From Didymodactylos carnosus (lineage: Eukaryota > Rotifera > Eurotatoria > Philodinida > Philodinidae): a stretch of 64,000 nucleotides of DNA. Location: assembly GCA_905250885.1 (NCBI GenBank), contig CAJNOQ010000008.1, positions 57,190 through 121,189 on the forward strand, in the 5' to 3' direction. Below are positions 11,446 to 23,743 of the stretch, piece by piece (positions within the stretch are counted from its first letter, which is position 1; each line of letters begins with the position of its first letter). The translations under genes were made by a program, and so were the position numbers. Under the pieces are notes generated by a model. It searched no databases and had not been told where the DNA came from. It worked only from the letters and a program-made list of their open reading frames with translations.

Positions 11446-11984
11446 GTGCTTCATATATGATTGGAAATCGTGGATGCGAATCAAATGCGTACTTTAGACT
11501 TGAAAAATAAGACATTTTTTTCGGTCATAGAAGTAATATAGATCGACTTGTCGAGAATGGAAGACAAAAAATAAAACTGTAGTGTTCATTGTATTATTTA
11601 TTCATATGCAAAAACATTTTAATATTTAAAAAATGGATGACAGTGACAGAGTAGTTGAAGAAACGGATATTTGTAACTTGATGACAACAAAATATGAGAA
11701 GTAACACCATCAGCACCGCTAAGGATGCTTTTAATTGTTTGAGCAAGGAATGCATAGTATAGGGTTAACAACTAGCACTTTGAACTTTTCAGCCACTTCA
11801 CATGACACGGATACTGACGACAGAATCAACAGAAATACAAGTAAAATAATCAACTATTCATAAAAAGAGTGGAAAAAGTGTATTACAAAGATCGGCGTAT
11901 AATGTATTCTCACATGATTAACAAACATAGTAGCTACATCATACATGGCCGAAGAGTATTTTAGTTCATTAATAGAATAAATTT

Positions 11985-12131
11985 CTAATGACAGCTCTTG
12001 CGTCTAAAAAGCGACAAGATCTTGTGAGCAAGTAAGTTTATATTCCATGGTCTAGCATCAAGAACTTCTACTAGGATATGCTTTAGTTCATCTGAACAAC
12101 ATCCGATTGGTGTGTTGAATACATTAGGCAT
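11985..12131 (-). CDS. Possible small exon or ORF, unassigned
   Basis: A 48-codon minus-strand frame, starting MPNVFNTPIGCCSDELK and ending RRKSCH then stop, has mixed codons and residues more like coding sequence than its surroundings. It includes LVEVLDARPWNINLL. I recognise no family. No partner exon or convincing splice site is seen, so it may be a 3' exon of an unrecognised gene, a decayed gene, or chance. Confidence 0.15.
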   Translation of the reverse strand: MPNVFNTPIGCCSDELKHILVEVLDARPWNINLLAHKILSLFRRKSCH

Positions 12132-13068
12132 CCATTATAAAACACTGACATCAAGATACACATTCTTCTGAGGTTTTTCGTCTAATTCAACTTAATATTG
12201 TCATAAAAATAATCTGCACATTGGTTATTGGTTAAGTTATTGAATTGAACAATTAAGTATATATAGAATGGATGTGTTTTCTGTTTTGAATAGACATTAT
12301 AATGGGCGAGAAACAAAGCATTAGACTCTACAGTCAATCAACAATCTTCCTCTACAGTAATATATACATCGATTTACTTACTTCCTCAGTCTAACATTTC
12401 AAAAGGTGTTTTCCATTAAAATTTGTCAAAATGACAAAATGTGGTATTTTGTTTAAGCAAGAAAGTGAAGGAAACTATTGACGCAGGTAACATACTTATT
12501 AAAATAATGTCTGGAGGAATATTTTTACTGTAAATTACTGCTAATAAAACATGAAATAAAAAAACAGCGAATATTTGCACAATGATTGATGTGTTTTTCC
12601 TATTGATTGTGTGTTATATTTTATAAAAATTCTAAAAAAATGAAATTTAAAGTGCGTCATTCATCATATCGGTAAAAGGAAATAGCCTGTTGTTAAAACA
12701 CATCTTAAACTTTTTAATTGCATTTAAAAATCCAGCTAATTAATCGAGTCTCTGCGACTATCTTTTAATAAATCACAGGGTGTTTTCAACTTTCATCAAG
12801 GATGAGTTCGCGGAGATGATAAATTTTGGATTGAAAGGAATGACTGGCTAATTCTCAAAAATTATTTTTTCCAGTTCAAGCAAAGTTTTTTATTCACATC
12901 GTTTCGCAAAACAAATTTTACGTTTTACTGATGAAACAAAGAAACTTAATTATAGTCACTTAATTACCATACACTCCTTGGGTACTTCAGCCTTAAATAA
13001 ATTCTCATAACTTTTCTTCCCATGAATGGTCAGAATTAGCCACATCATGTCGAGCTTTTCTTTTAAAT
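12132..13068. other. Intergenic, nothing recognised
   Basis: AT-rich with scattered short frames. I see no coding, RNA or repeat signature. Confidence 0.4.
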
Positions 13069-13384
13069 ACCCCGGTAACCGTGGTTACCATGCGGTGTTC
13101 GAGTTGAGTTGGTCTAACAAAATACCGCGCGGTAACCGTGTCTATCCATTTCTTTTTTTGTTTTGCATCCGTGAATGTATAAAAGAGACAGAAAACGTCA
13201 AAGAACTTCATTTTTTTTAGATTATACCCTAGTAAAAATCTTAGACACTTCTAAAAATTATCTTACTAAGATCTTATAAGATCTTATTCTTTAAGATTTT
13301 AATAAGATAATCTACGATCTTATCGTTTAAGATCTTAATAAGACTTAATGACTCTGCTTTCATTCACCCTTTTGTTTTGCTCTC

Positions 13385-13410
13385 ATCTATCTATCTATCT
13401 ATCTATCTAT
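13385..13410. repeat. (ATCT)n microsatellite
   Basis: Six to seven ATCT units run directly into the TCTATATATATAAAG start of the Helitron-like insert. They may have arisen from that end by slippage. Confidence 0.85.
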
Positions 13411-13930
13411 ATATATAAAGAAGAATGTTTGTCTGTTCTTTATGCATTTGGTCCCTGTAAGAGCTAGCGTCACCAAACTTTCCATGGCATACCCTTAGGT
13501 CCAGAGGAAGGTCGGTGGGGGTGGGGGTGAACGTGGGTGAGGGTAAGAAACTCCTTGCTTTTCTTATGGCCAACTTTACGTGGCGTGTTCAAGAGTCGGA
13601 ACTGGGAAGAATTTGTATATTTTTGCCCCTGGTGCGAAAACCAGGAACGTTGTGTATCAAACAGCTTTGCAATAAAAATTGTATTTCATTGGACACAGTC
13701 ATTTTTTAATAAAAGAAGCCGATCAAACAAAAAGAACATCGAAAAGGATAAAAATGTTTTTAAAAAGTTTAAAATGATGAAAACAAAAAAGTTCAAAAGA
13801 AAAAGCGATCCGAGCGCATTTTGCGATATCGAAGTCCGATAACTGATAGGAGACCATAACGATGTCTTTTTCTAATATGTCAAGTATGTAATATCAAATT
13901 TTCCCGAGCAACGCCGGGTATCTCAGCTAG
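13406..13930 (+). mobile_element. Non-autonomous Helitron-like element, about 525 bases
   Basis: The 5' end reads TCTATATATATAAAGAAG, typical of Helitrons that start with TC and a TATA-rich leader. The 3' end shows the hairpin CCCGAGCAACGCCGGG followed by TATCTCAG and the terminal CTAG, with T next to it, as expected for insertion between A and T. There are no terminal inverted repeats. Inside are overlapping open frames (13515-13842) without RepHel motifs, so it depends on a partner for movement. Its GC content is higher than that of its surroundings. Confidence 0.75.
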
Positions 13931-14549
13931 TTCATCTATATAAGTGACCGAAAATATGAGTGACTATACGGTTATTTTTCTGCCAGACTCTGCTGGTACT
14001 TGCTCTCTCGAAAGTGTTCAACAACTTTTTAGAGAGTACATGCAGGTCAAGGTCCATAGTTGAACACATGAAAATATGAAATTTCTCTTCATTCTTCAAC
14101 ACTGTTTAACTGCTGCTTTGGATAATGCGGATTAAAACTTCAAAAATTTTCAGTGAGTCTCAGATAAATATTATTTAAAAAATGTTAACGTTCTTACTAT
14201 TAAGATCCTTAAAACATTCATATCCAATCTTGAAAAAGTCTTAGACAGTACAATCTTATTAAGATCTTAGTAAGATTTCGCTTACATCTGTCTAAGATCT
14301 TAGAAAAATCTTATAAAATCTTAGAGTTTTCAGCTCTCACGATCTTAGTAAGATTTGTTTAAGATCTTAGACAGATGTAAGCGAAATCCTACTAAGATCT
14401 TAGTAAGATTTGAGAAGTTTTTCATTAGGGTAGGCTCTTCGAAATTTGAACTTCGACTCGAGTCAAATTTTCTTCTAATACTAGGAGTCTTCATGCGCTT
14501 AAGCGCCTGGCAATAACAAAAAAGAGAAAGTGGGAAACTACCCAGATCA

Positions 14550-14865
14550 GCCGATCCTACTGTAGGATCCTAACAAGATTCTTACGAGGTCTTACAAGTC
14601 CTACTTTCGGATCCTGTAAGATTCTGCGAAACTCTTGTACGATCTTGTAGGACAAAGTTAAAAACACGATGAAAAACACATCGTTGATTATGTTCTTGTA
14701 TAGACAAAGAAAAGAATATATACAGAACGAAAAACTAATCCTACAAAATCCTACACAAAATCTTACAGTAGAATTTTGTAAGAAATGCGTAAGATTCCTA
14801 TTATAGGTATCCTATGAAATCCTGTTACCAGTAAGATCTGTAGGATCGTAGCAGGATTGAGTACT
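14550..14865. repeat. Element built of TAGGATCCTA words, copy 1
   Basis: Starts with ATCCTACTGTAGGATCCT and ends with a mirrored GTAGGATCGTAGCAGGAT. The words TAGGATCCTA, CTTACAAGTCCTAC and ATCCTACAAAATCCTAC repeat throughout. The middle (GAAAAACACATCGTTGATTA onward) is shared with the copy near 58.1 kb, which shows this is a dispersed family. Confidence 0.6.
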
Positions 14866-15032
14866 TTCGAACTTGCGCTCTGTGTGTTCGTAATGAGAAG
14901 ATACTGGATGGTTATCGCTCGGTATGCCGCACGCGTCGATAAATTGTGCGGTAATTTCGAATCTTATACCTCATATTAGGCGATGATAACCGTGCGGTAT
15001 TTTGCCGGTATTGATGACATGCACTTTTAAAA

Positions 15033-15235
15033 AAAGAAAGCGCTCTCCAGTGCTGCTGATCCTATTTGTAGCGGTCTTGTTTTGCCATGCTTCTGAAGTG
15101 TTTGGCTGGAGAACACTTTGAAAAGTGCTTTAAAGAAAACCACTTACAAAGCGCTTCCCAGTGGTCATTTTGTTTGTAAACTAATTAAAAACCGCTACAA
15201 ATAGGATCAGCACCATAAGAGATCGCTTTTGAAAG
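15033..15235. repeat. Inverted-repeat element with 21-base near-perfect inner TIR
   Basis: GCTGATCCTATTTGTAGCGGT at 15055-15075 is the exact complement of ACCGCTACAAATAGGATCAGC at 15191-15211. Weaker matching (AAAAGCG..CTC) extends outside. AAGCGCTT, AAGTGCTC and AAGTGCTTT words recur inside, and similar words continue to about 15740, so the element may be larger than the given limits. Confidence 0.6.
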
Positions 15236-16954
15236 TGCTCTTCTCTAGGCCACTTTTTCGAACGACATTTGTCAAATTTCATTATATTTCATTTTGAACT
15301 TATAAATATGATTTTCCAATTTTGTTAATTTTTGGTTCCTCTGAACCATGGAACTATTCTTAGTACTAGTCTCAAAAGCCTGATACTATCACTAATACTA
15401 ATCCATAGGCTAAGGCTGCTTCTTCGAGACAAGCTTCGATGACTTGTATAGTCGTTCGAGAGAAAAATTTCTAAGTTATTCGAAGAAAACCAGCGTTACA
15501 TATATACTAGTAGTAATAGCAAAATAAAAGAGATGAATGACTTTTCAACATGACTTCAAAAAGTGTCTTTTCAAAAAAAATTTTCATGCCACACTGTTTG
15601 TCACAGTGTTTTCTCTTGGATCACTCCAAAAACATCTTTCTACTATACATTTTTAAAAATGCTCTCTTTGCAATCACTTTGAAAGAGCGTTTTTTCACGA
15701 AGTGCTCTAGTTTACAGCAAATCAAAAGTGACTTATTTTCTCTATACCTGAAAGGGCTATGTTCAGCCATGCGCTTTATAGCAAAACGTGTGGGATATCG
15801 CCTTTAAAATAAAGTTCATGCTAAGTCGCGAAAAACTGCTTTTTGTATTCACTACACTTGATAACTCCGAACATATTTTACTTCTGGTGAAGAATATTGC
15901 CAAAAGTACAAAAATATTTTAAAAATAATATTATTTTCCTATGGAAGTTTATTTTCGCCTTTGTGTTCCCAATCTTTAGACAATAACTCTAGTAAAAAAA
16001 AAGAATCTTTGGGATTATCGAGTGTTTTCGCGACACGGCATGAACATTATTTTTTCCCACGTTAACATGGTAATCATTTTTTTCTTACACAAGGAAAAGT
16101 TGCTATACTGCAACGCATCCAGCTGAGCATACAACAAGAGACGGTACTCTTTTTTTTCTGCACACGTAATAAGATGTCACTGTCAGCACTGCGAAAATGT
16201 TGCTAATGAGTGGCAACTATACAATAGAAGTAGCTCATCTTAAAAGTTCTTTCATCTGCAAATACAATATTAACAACTTTTTTTTCAACAAATTGCAAAC
16301 AGTAAGAAGATCATGTAATGTTAGATGATTCGTTTGTACGTTGTCCATCCTAACAGCGAAGTAAAATAATATAATAGATACATACATACGCGTCTGAATG
16401 TTTGTTTCCTGCTAGCCGTCAAATAGCCGCCAGGATACACTTCCTGCGTTTCTCGGCGTTGACAGTAGCTCTTAACGGTCACCGGGAAACAATCTATATA
16501 TAAACATCATATTGTCTCGAAAAGTCACCGAAAAAAAAATATATTATAAGAGATATAACGAACGCTAGACTTTTACCTCGACGACGCTGCCATACTTTCA
16601 TCACGGCAAATCGTCAAAAACTAAATCGTGTTTGCTCTAATATAATGCATCACTCGAATGAGCTGTCGTATTCTTCTAAACACATTTGTGCGATGTTATG
16701 GACAGAAAAGTAACCGGTCCAGCTTGTCGGAAAGCAAAACAGATTGTTTATCAAAACTGTCTTCAGATTTGCTTGCTAGTTGCTTGATTTGGTCATGAAA
16801 ATAAGCTTCTTGTTGACATTTAAAGTATAGTTTGTTACTGATAGTAAGCATTTACTCTTTCTCTTTAATTTATCTGAAAACATCCAACTAGACATTTTCA
16901 GTTATTCTTGGAAAAACATCTTGTGCTGGTATTGAAAATCCCAGTGTATCTAAG
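15236..16954. other. Intergenic, no supported gene
   Basis: Between 15540 and 15800 there are scattered AAAGTGCTCT-like words and a plus-strand open frame with no recognisable domain. Near 16400-16500 is a GC-richer patch (CTAGCCGTCAAATAGCCGCC) followed by CTATATATAAAC, which could be a damaged Helitron-type end. Nothing else is recognised. Confidence 0.4.
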
Positions 16955-17127
16955 CAGTGGCGGATCCAGAATTATTCCTTAGTATCTGCGGTATAGGATA
17001 AAAGTGCGAGATACGTGCGGTCGTCATAGAAACAGATTATTCTGAGAAGTTCTGCTGGGAAAAAATTTTTTTTGGTAAAAAGGTACGAGCGGCCGCTAGT
17101 ACCGCTCGTGGGCTGGATCCGCCACTG
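16955..17127. mobile_element. hAT-type MITE, 173 bases
   Basis: Perfect 15-base terminal inverted repeats, CAGTGGCGGATCCAG and CTGGATCCGCCACTG, are flanked by an 8-base duplication with one mismatch (TATCTAAG before, TATCTAAA after). The 8-base duplication and CAGTGGCGGATCC ends are the usual marks of hAT elements. Too short to code for a transposase. Confidence 0.9.
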
Positions 17128-17833
17128 TATCTAAAGCCTTTCTCGCTCTGATTTTTGCACCCATAAAGTCCACTTCCTTTTTTCTCGAAGTTGCCTCGTT
17201 GAAGTTTGTTTCTAATCCTTTTCATGCTTTTTTCCATCTGATCTTTTTTAAACAGAATAGACGAAAAACAACCCAAAACTTTGTTCATTCTGTAATTTTC
17301 AACTTTTTTTCCTTAAGGTTAGGTAGTGAATAAAGGTGATTTGTACAAGCTAAATAAACATTAGGTTAGTGTAGAACAATAACTGCATCTAGTCGTTTGA
17401 TTCAATCGAAAACTTGTAACGATGCCATACTACTGATCTCGAGCGTTATTAGTGCCTTGGAGCTTGAATCCCAGTATGATGACGCTACGTTTTTACCATG
17501 ATTTTTCCATATTCATGTTCTTTAGCGTAACTGTTTTGTATAGTGTTCTGTATGGTAAGATGAAACAACGAAGAAAAGCGTCTTAATACAATAGTTTTGA
17601 TGTTGTTCAATGGTATCGTAATAAAAAAGTCGTCATTAGCACCTTAAAACGCTACCAAATTATAATAGAAAAGTGGATGCGTCGTATAATAATTAAGGTG
17701 TTACTTACGATATTTTCAGCGTTTGTGTATATCTTCTCTTCATAATGTTTAAAAGAAAATATTTTTTCTAGACAGTCTTTTTTTATCAGTTTTAGATAAC
17801 GCGAATGTATTTGCTACAAAAGCAGTTGTTAGG
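17128..17833. other. Upstream region of the strawberry notch gene
   Basis: No gene seen. A pyrimidine tract with AG at about 17795 (TTTATCAGTTTTAG) lies about 40 bases before the start codon. It could be the end of a 5' UTR intron or a trans-splice acceptor. Confidence 0.4.
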
Positions 17834-20800
17834 ATGGAAGAGGTATATAACCACTATAGTGACTTAAACTAATACAAGTATGCTCCTTCTACTTTAGGAC
17901 GCAAGTGATATTTTGACCGCTGCTCTGCTTGATTCTGGTGTACAAGAAGCAGCAATCAATCTTTTTGAGAGAAATTCATCTTTAAACGACACATTGAAGC
18001 ATCCACGGGTAAAAATAAATCTTAGTTTAACTAAGTTCCCATTTTCTATTCTTTCTGCTTGTGAATGTTTACAGCCTACGTCTGCAATATCATCTACAAC
18101 TACAACAGTATCAGATAGTATTAACGAAACAGCAGTATTTGAAGATGATGATGACCCATTTTCAACAGCATTAAAAGAATTAGATGAAACGAATCGACGT
18201 GCAAACGAAATTATTCGAGTAAGCATCAGTTACTTTCTACAGATATTTCTCGATATATATTGATATTTTCCAGAAGCAAGAAACACAGCCGTCATTTCAA
18301 CAAACCATATATTCGCCGCTATCACAATTTTTTCATAAACCGAAAGTTTCATCGGCATCAGCGTTGTCTAATCGCCCTATTATTTTGCATGGTTTACATT
18401 CTCCACTACTGAACAAAACACCAACGATCATTCGTTTAGCTGGAAATACAATAAATCCATCACCACTACTATCTAGTCAAACTCCATTACCCTGTTCTTT
18501 GACTGTACCTTCAATCAATGTTCCCAGTTTGTCTTCACAACCATTACTTTTAAACAGCGATCTAATTAATCGTCAAGTAGGACAAGTAGTCAAATTTATT
18601 CCTGCTGTGAGAAAATTTGATGTAAGAGTAAGCATGAAATCATTTTTTTATAGTTGATGAATCGTGTGATCTACTTTTAGGATACAAGACAGCCTCTGTT
18701 AGAGCAAGATGAAGAAGCAGCTGGAGAAGATGAGGAAGAAATGGCACACGCTGAAACCTACTCAGATTATATGCCAGCCAAATGTATGTCAGCAATTATG
18801 ATTTGTTAAACTTTGAAATACACAGTTTTTTTGCCTGTTCTAGTACGTATTGGAAAAAAGCATCCTGATCCCGTTGTCGAAACCAGTTCATTATCATCAG
18901 TTGAACTGCCAAATATTTACTATGAATTGCATATACCACAAACCACAATTGAATCAAGTGCATTGTCCGCATTACAGTTAGAAACAATTGTTTACGCATG
19001 TCAACGTCATAACACACTTTTAACGGATGGAACGCGAGCTGGTTTTCTGATTGGCATGTGCATAGTTCTTATACTGAATTTTTTCTCTATCTTCACATTT
19101 TCGTTTAGGCGACGGTGCTGGTGTTGGTAAAGGTCGCACGATAGCTGGTAAGATACATTCAAAAACCTGCGTAAAATGTATTAATTTTATTTTTGTTTAT
19201 TCTTATATAGGAATTATTTATGAAAATTATATTCTCGGTAGAAAGAAGTCATTATGGTAAAAGTCATGTAAATGTTCCACAAAAAAAATATTTCTATGGT
19301 GTATTTACCTTTTTTCAGGTTAAGTGTTTCTAATGATTTGAAATATGATGCACAACGTGATCTGAGTGATATAGGGGCGCAAAAAATTTCGGTTCATCCG
19401 TTAAATAAAGTATACTTTAAAACAAATTTATCGCACACACGCATGAGATTAGATTCACTGTTATTTAGTTCAAATACGATAAATTATCATCACCACAAAA
19501 TGGTAGCGTCAAACGAGGAATTATATTTGCAACATATTCATCATTAATTGGTGAAAGCCAAAATATGAATACAAAGCTAAAATATAATAGTCGTATGAAA
19601 CAATTATTACACTGGTTAGGTGAAGATTTTGATGGAGTGGTAAGTATGAACAGTTGGCTAAGAACAAAACAGAATCTTACTCATATGTTATAAAATTTAG
19701 ATTGTTTTTGATGAATGTCACAAAGCTAAAAATCTTGTTCCAACAACGCATGCAAAATCATCAAAAACAGGTTTAGCTGTACTGGACTTACAAGCAAGAC
19801 TTCCCAAAGCACGAGTTATTTATGCCTCAGCAACAGGTAAAAACACATCTATTAATATGAAAAAGAGAATGGTAAATGCACATGGCATTAGCTTTTTACA
19901 GGTGCTTCTGAACCGAGAAACATGGCCTACATGACTCGGCTTGGCCTTTGGGGAAAAGGAACATCATTCACCGACTTTAGTCAATTTATACAAGCAATTG
20001 AAAGGCGGGGTGTTGGCGCCATGGAATTAATTGCCATGGATATGAAGGTATTGTTGATTTTCAATTGTATTGATGTATTTCAACGATATTGATTCTCAAT
20101 TACCGTCTCATTACACTTACCTGTTTTCTCACAGCTTCGTGGCATGTATATTGCTCGACAACTGAGTTTTTCTGGTGTTAACTTTTCTATTTTGGAAGTT
20201 CCCTTAGAACATGAATATGTGAAAACTTATGATGAATCTGTTAAACTTGTATGTACATAAACACTAAAATTTCCTTTCGTTTAGATTTTATAACATCCTT
20301 TTCTATTATATATTTTAGTGGATTGATATCAAAGAAAAATTACATCAAGCTCTTGAATTATCTGATACACAAAATATCTCACGAAAGCATATATGGGCGC
20401 ATTTTTGGCTTAGTCATCAGCGTTTTTTCAAATATCTTTGTATGAAAAGTTTGAAATATATGATATCGCTAAACTAACTTATTGTAGACCAATATTTTTT
20501 CAAGGCATGGCATGCAAAGTTCAAAAGGTAGTTGATTTAACAAAACAAGCAACTAATAATAATAAAGTACGTAAATTATAATATGTCGTTTCACATTGCA
20601 TTGACATACTTTCTTTTTCTTTCAGTGTGTTGTTATTGGACTTCAATCTACAGGTGAAGCAAAAACTCTAGAACAGTTAGATGAATTTGGAGAATTAAAT
20701 GATTTTGTTTCCACTGCAAAGTTAGTTTTCTATTTATTGTTTAAGCGTACTTCTTCGGTCAAATGAAAATTATGTTGTTTGAGAAAAATACTGATTTCAT

Positions 20801-23743
20801 TTCTTTACTGATTTCAACGGAAGCGCACTATCAGACAACTATAGAAAATGATTGTAGGATACCTTTTTCTCCAAGTTCATTCTAAGCTTTTGTTTGTTTT
20901 TTCAACAGAGGAGTTATACAAAGTTTTGTTGATAAACATTTTCCAACGGGTATTGAGCAAGCAAAAACAATGTCAATCTTTGATTTACTTGGTGATGATT
21001 GGCTCAAAAATGATCAACAACCATCTCAATTAAAAACAAAAATGAATACGAAAAGGAAAAGAAATATAAAAGAAACATCCACCACAGTCAGTAGTAGTTC
21101 AGATAATGATTCTGATGATGGTAAATTTAGCACTAATTAAGAAAAAATACTAGTTGCAAATTATGTCATGTTTAGAGCCATTTAGCTCGATCGGTCAGAC
21201 GTTAAAACGTAAACCAAAATTGGATAATAATAATAACGTAAACCAAAGTATACTGAAACAAAAGTTTATTTCGAATAATGAGATGAATTTGGACAATGAT
21301 GAGGATGATGAGGATGATGATGATGATGATGATGATTTAAATGAAGAAAATATTACTGACAATGTATTACCCGTGAAACGAATTAAAACAGATGAACCGA
21401 AAAATGAAGAAATTTGTAGGTAAATATTTAATTTTTAAAATAATATATTTTCCAATTTTTGTATTAGACAATAAATGGAATATGTCGACTAGTGAAATAG
21501 TTGATGCATTATTTCGTATGAAATCTGATTTGCTTAACAAAATCGACGCTCTCGGTCGAAGACTTCCAGCGAATACACTTGATGAACTCATTGATCAACT
21601 AGGTGGACCACATTGTGTAGCTGAAGTATGTTTATCTTCGCATTGATCTTTAGTGATGATATTTTATCTATGGTTTCTATATATTTACCAGATGACTGGT
21701 CGAAAAGGTCGTATTATCCAGAACAACGATGGGCGTGTATCGTACGAAACTCGTAGCGAATCCGATGTACCGTTAGAACTATTGAATGTTGTTGAACGTG
21801 AAAGATTTATGCGTGGCGAAAAATTAATAGCTATCATATCAGAAGCAGCCAGTAGTGGTAATGGATTTAGGCCGTTTTGACAGAAAAGGAATATTTTACG
21901 CTTGTTTATGGTCTTTTCTCTTAGGTATATCTTTGCAGGCTGATAGACGTTGTCAAAATCAGCGACGTCGTGTACATGTAACACTGGAATTATCCTGGTC
22001 AGCTGACCGTGCTGTTCAACAATTTGGTATGTGTTTTCACGGCTTAAGATACCTTCTATCTTATATCGGCCTATTAACATCAAAATAGGTAGAACGCACC
22101 GTTCAAATCAAGTATCTGCTCCACAATATATCTTTGTTATATCAGAATTAGCTGGCGAAAAACGATTTGCTTCAACGTAAGTTTAACTCGTTGCAAATTA
22201 ATATTAGGAAAAAATTGAATTTTATTCATATTTTAGCGTAGCTAAACGTCTTGAATGTTTGGGTGCTTTGACACATGGTGATCGTCGTGCGACCGAAACA
22301 CGTGATTTAAGTCGATTTAATATTGATAATAAATATGGAAAACAAGCATTAGAAAATGTTATTCGATCAATATGTGGAATAGAAAAACCATTAGCACCAT
22401 TTCCCGTAAATGATACAAAAAACTTTGATTTTGTTGAAGAAGCGAAAAAGGCATTAGCAAATGTAGGCTTGATTACTCAAATAAACGAACTTCATTCAAT
22501 TTATCTACCGGAAAAAGGTACAATCCTTTTTTGTAGAAGTTTAGATATCTTCTTCTATCATTAAACTAGTTATGGTTATTTGTCTACATACTTTAGACTA
22601 TAACATCATTAGTCGATTCTTAAATCGTATACTTGGTATTCGTGTTGATATGCAAAATTATATATTTCATTTTTTTTCTGACGTCTTAAATGCTTTGGTC
22701 ACTGAAGCTCGAAGAAATGGAACGTGGGATTTGGGTATACTTGGTAAAGGCTACAGTACATTAATTAATTTATTCTTTATTTTTATTTGACTTCTTGTTA
22801 TAGATCTTGGTGCTGGCGAGGAAACGGTTTCTATTGATAAAACAGATGTGTTTGTCATGGAATCAAAACAAGGAGAATCATGTGTACAAGTTGAATTGTT
22901 TGAAGTAATATTTTAAAAACCACAATATTTTCTATTTTTTCCATGTTTGAATTGTTCAAGGTTACACTTGAACGAGGCATTTCATTTAATAAAGCTATGG
23001 AAATAGCCGATCAAAGAAAAAGCATGGATGAAGGTTTTTATCTATCGATTCAGGCAAAAAAAAACAATTGACATTAATTATTTAAGACAACTATATATTT
23101 CTCTATTTTTTCTGCAGAGTCGTTTGAATCGTCGAATACCGATATTAGCTGTTGCTCTAACGAATAATAATATGATAAAAAAATGTGAAGAATTATATCG
23201 TATTTATCGTCCAAATACCGGTTTACAAAACCGTCATGAAACACTTGAAAGTTTGAGAAAAAAATACAAAAAGGTAATCTTGTGACAAAAGACTCTATCG
23301 TACAATAAAAATGTTTTACTATTTTAGGTTTTACCACGTGATGCTCAATCACACTGGGATGAACAATATGGAAAAGCAGCAACAATGTGTACACATATGT
23401 TTCGGTACGTTTGATCATCTCGTTTTTAGATTATAAATGTGTCGATTGAAGATGTATTTTTCCTTTTAGCCAAGGATCATGTCCAATATCAACTACATCA
23501 TCATCTTATTGTGAAGTTGGCCTTCGATCTCGACGTTTTCATGTTTTGTCTGGTAGTGTATTAACAGTATGGAATTGTCTTGAACATGTTTTAGGTGAAG
23601 GTAGAATGCAAATGATTCGAATTAAAACCAGTATGCCATTAGCACCACAAAAAATTGTCGGTTGTATTATACCGAAACATTTTGTTCACGATCTCATACG
23701 TTTATTAGAAAAATGTTCAATACAAACATATGTAAAAAAATAG
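17834..23743 (+). CDS. SBNO1: Strawberry notch homologue (SBNO), DExH helicase-like nuclear regulator
   Basis: A nuclear transcription/chromatin regulator of the strawberry notch family, linked to Notch signalling in flies. About 29 exons join to roughly 1,340 residues, near the ~1,390 of human SBNO1. The first coding exon (17834-17842) is only three codons. Marks in order: acidic N-terminal region; YSDYMPAK and [14 protein letters not shown]; Walker [12 protein letters not shown] split by an intron (19053/19109); [27 protein letters not shown]; Walker [11 protein letters not shown] (19701 on); [41 protein letters not shown]; a long acidic poly-D linker (21290-21340); then the C-terminal helicase part with [23 protein letters not shown] and [12 protein letters not shown]; and RFLNRILGI. 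The stop is at 23741-23743. Two introns use GC-AG borders (19054 and 23054). The frame is intact throughout. SBNO1 versus SBNO2 cannot be decided; invertebrates usually have one gene. Confidence 0.93.

Larger units (their letters stand above)
13226..14431. repeat. Inverted-repeat element built of TAAGATCTTA words, interrupted by a Helitron
   Basis: The left end ACCCTAGTAAAAATCTTAG is mirrored by the reverse complement of the right end, ACCCTAATGAAAAACTTCTC. Next to both ends are arrays of TAAGATCTTA, CTTAGTAAGATC and similar words (13260-13350 and 14200-14410). Within the right array, ACAGATGTAAGCGAAAT-type sequence pairs with a second copy about 110 bases away. The Helitron-like insert at 13406-13930 lies within the middle. 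Confidence 0.6.
13069..15010. repeat. Outer element of a nested repeat, words of the ACCGCACGGTA type
   Basis: The left border AATACCCCGGTAACCGTGG (about 13067) is mirrored by the right border ending ATACCGG-complement CCGGTATT (about 15012). Near both borders the palindromic words GGTAACC, ACCGCGCGGT and ACCGTGCGGT recur. Everything between about 13225 and 14870 is made of other elements, described separately. So this would be an older element that was invaded. The TIR match is short and imperfect and the call is tentative. Confidence 0.4.

Noticed and set aside
13515-13842. Two overlapping frames of 64 and 101 codons
   Set aside because: Inside the Helitron-like insert, without Rep, helicase or captured-gene motifs that I can recognise.
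16380-16520. Possible second Helitron end (CTATATATAAAC with a GC-rich patch)
   Set aside because: No CTRR terminus with hairpin could be paired with it; too weak to call.
17037-17288. Minus-strand frame starting MNKVLGCFSS
   Set aside because: Its second half reads through the hAT MITE; no homology recognised.
19410-19468. Apparent frameshift in SBNO between LNK and FKYDK
   Set aside because: A normal 59-base GT-AG intron (donor GTATAC, acceptor ATTTAG) restores the frame exactly.
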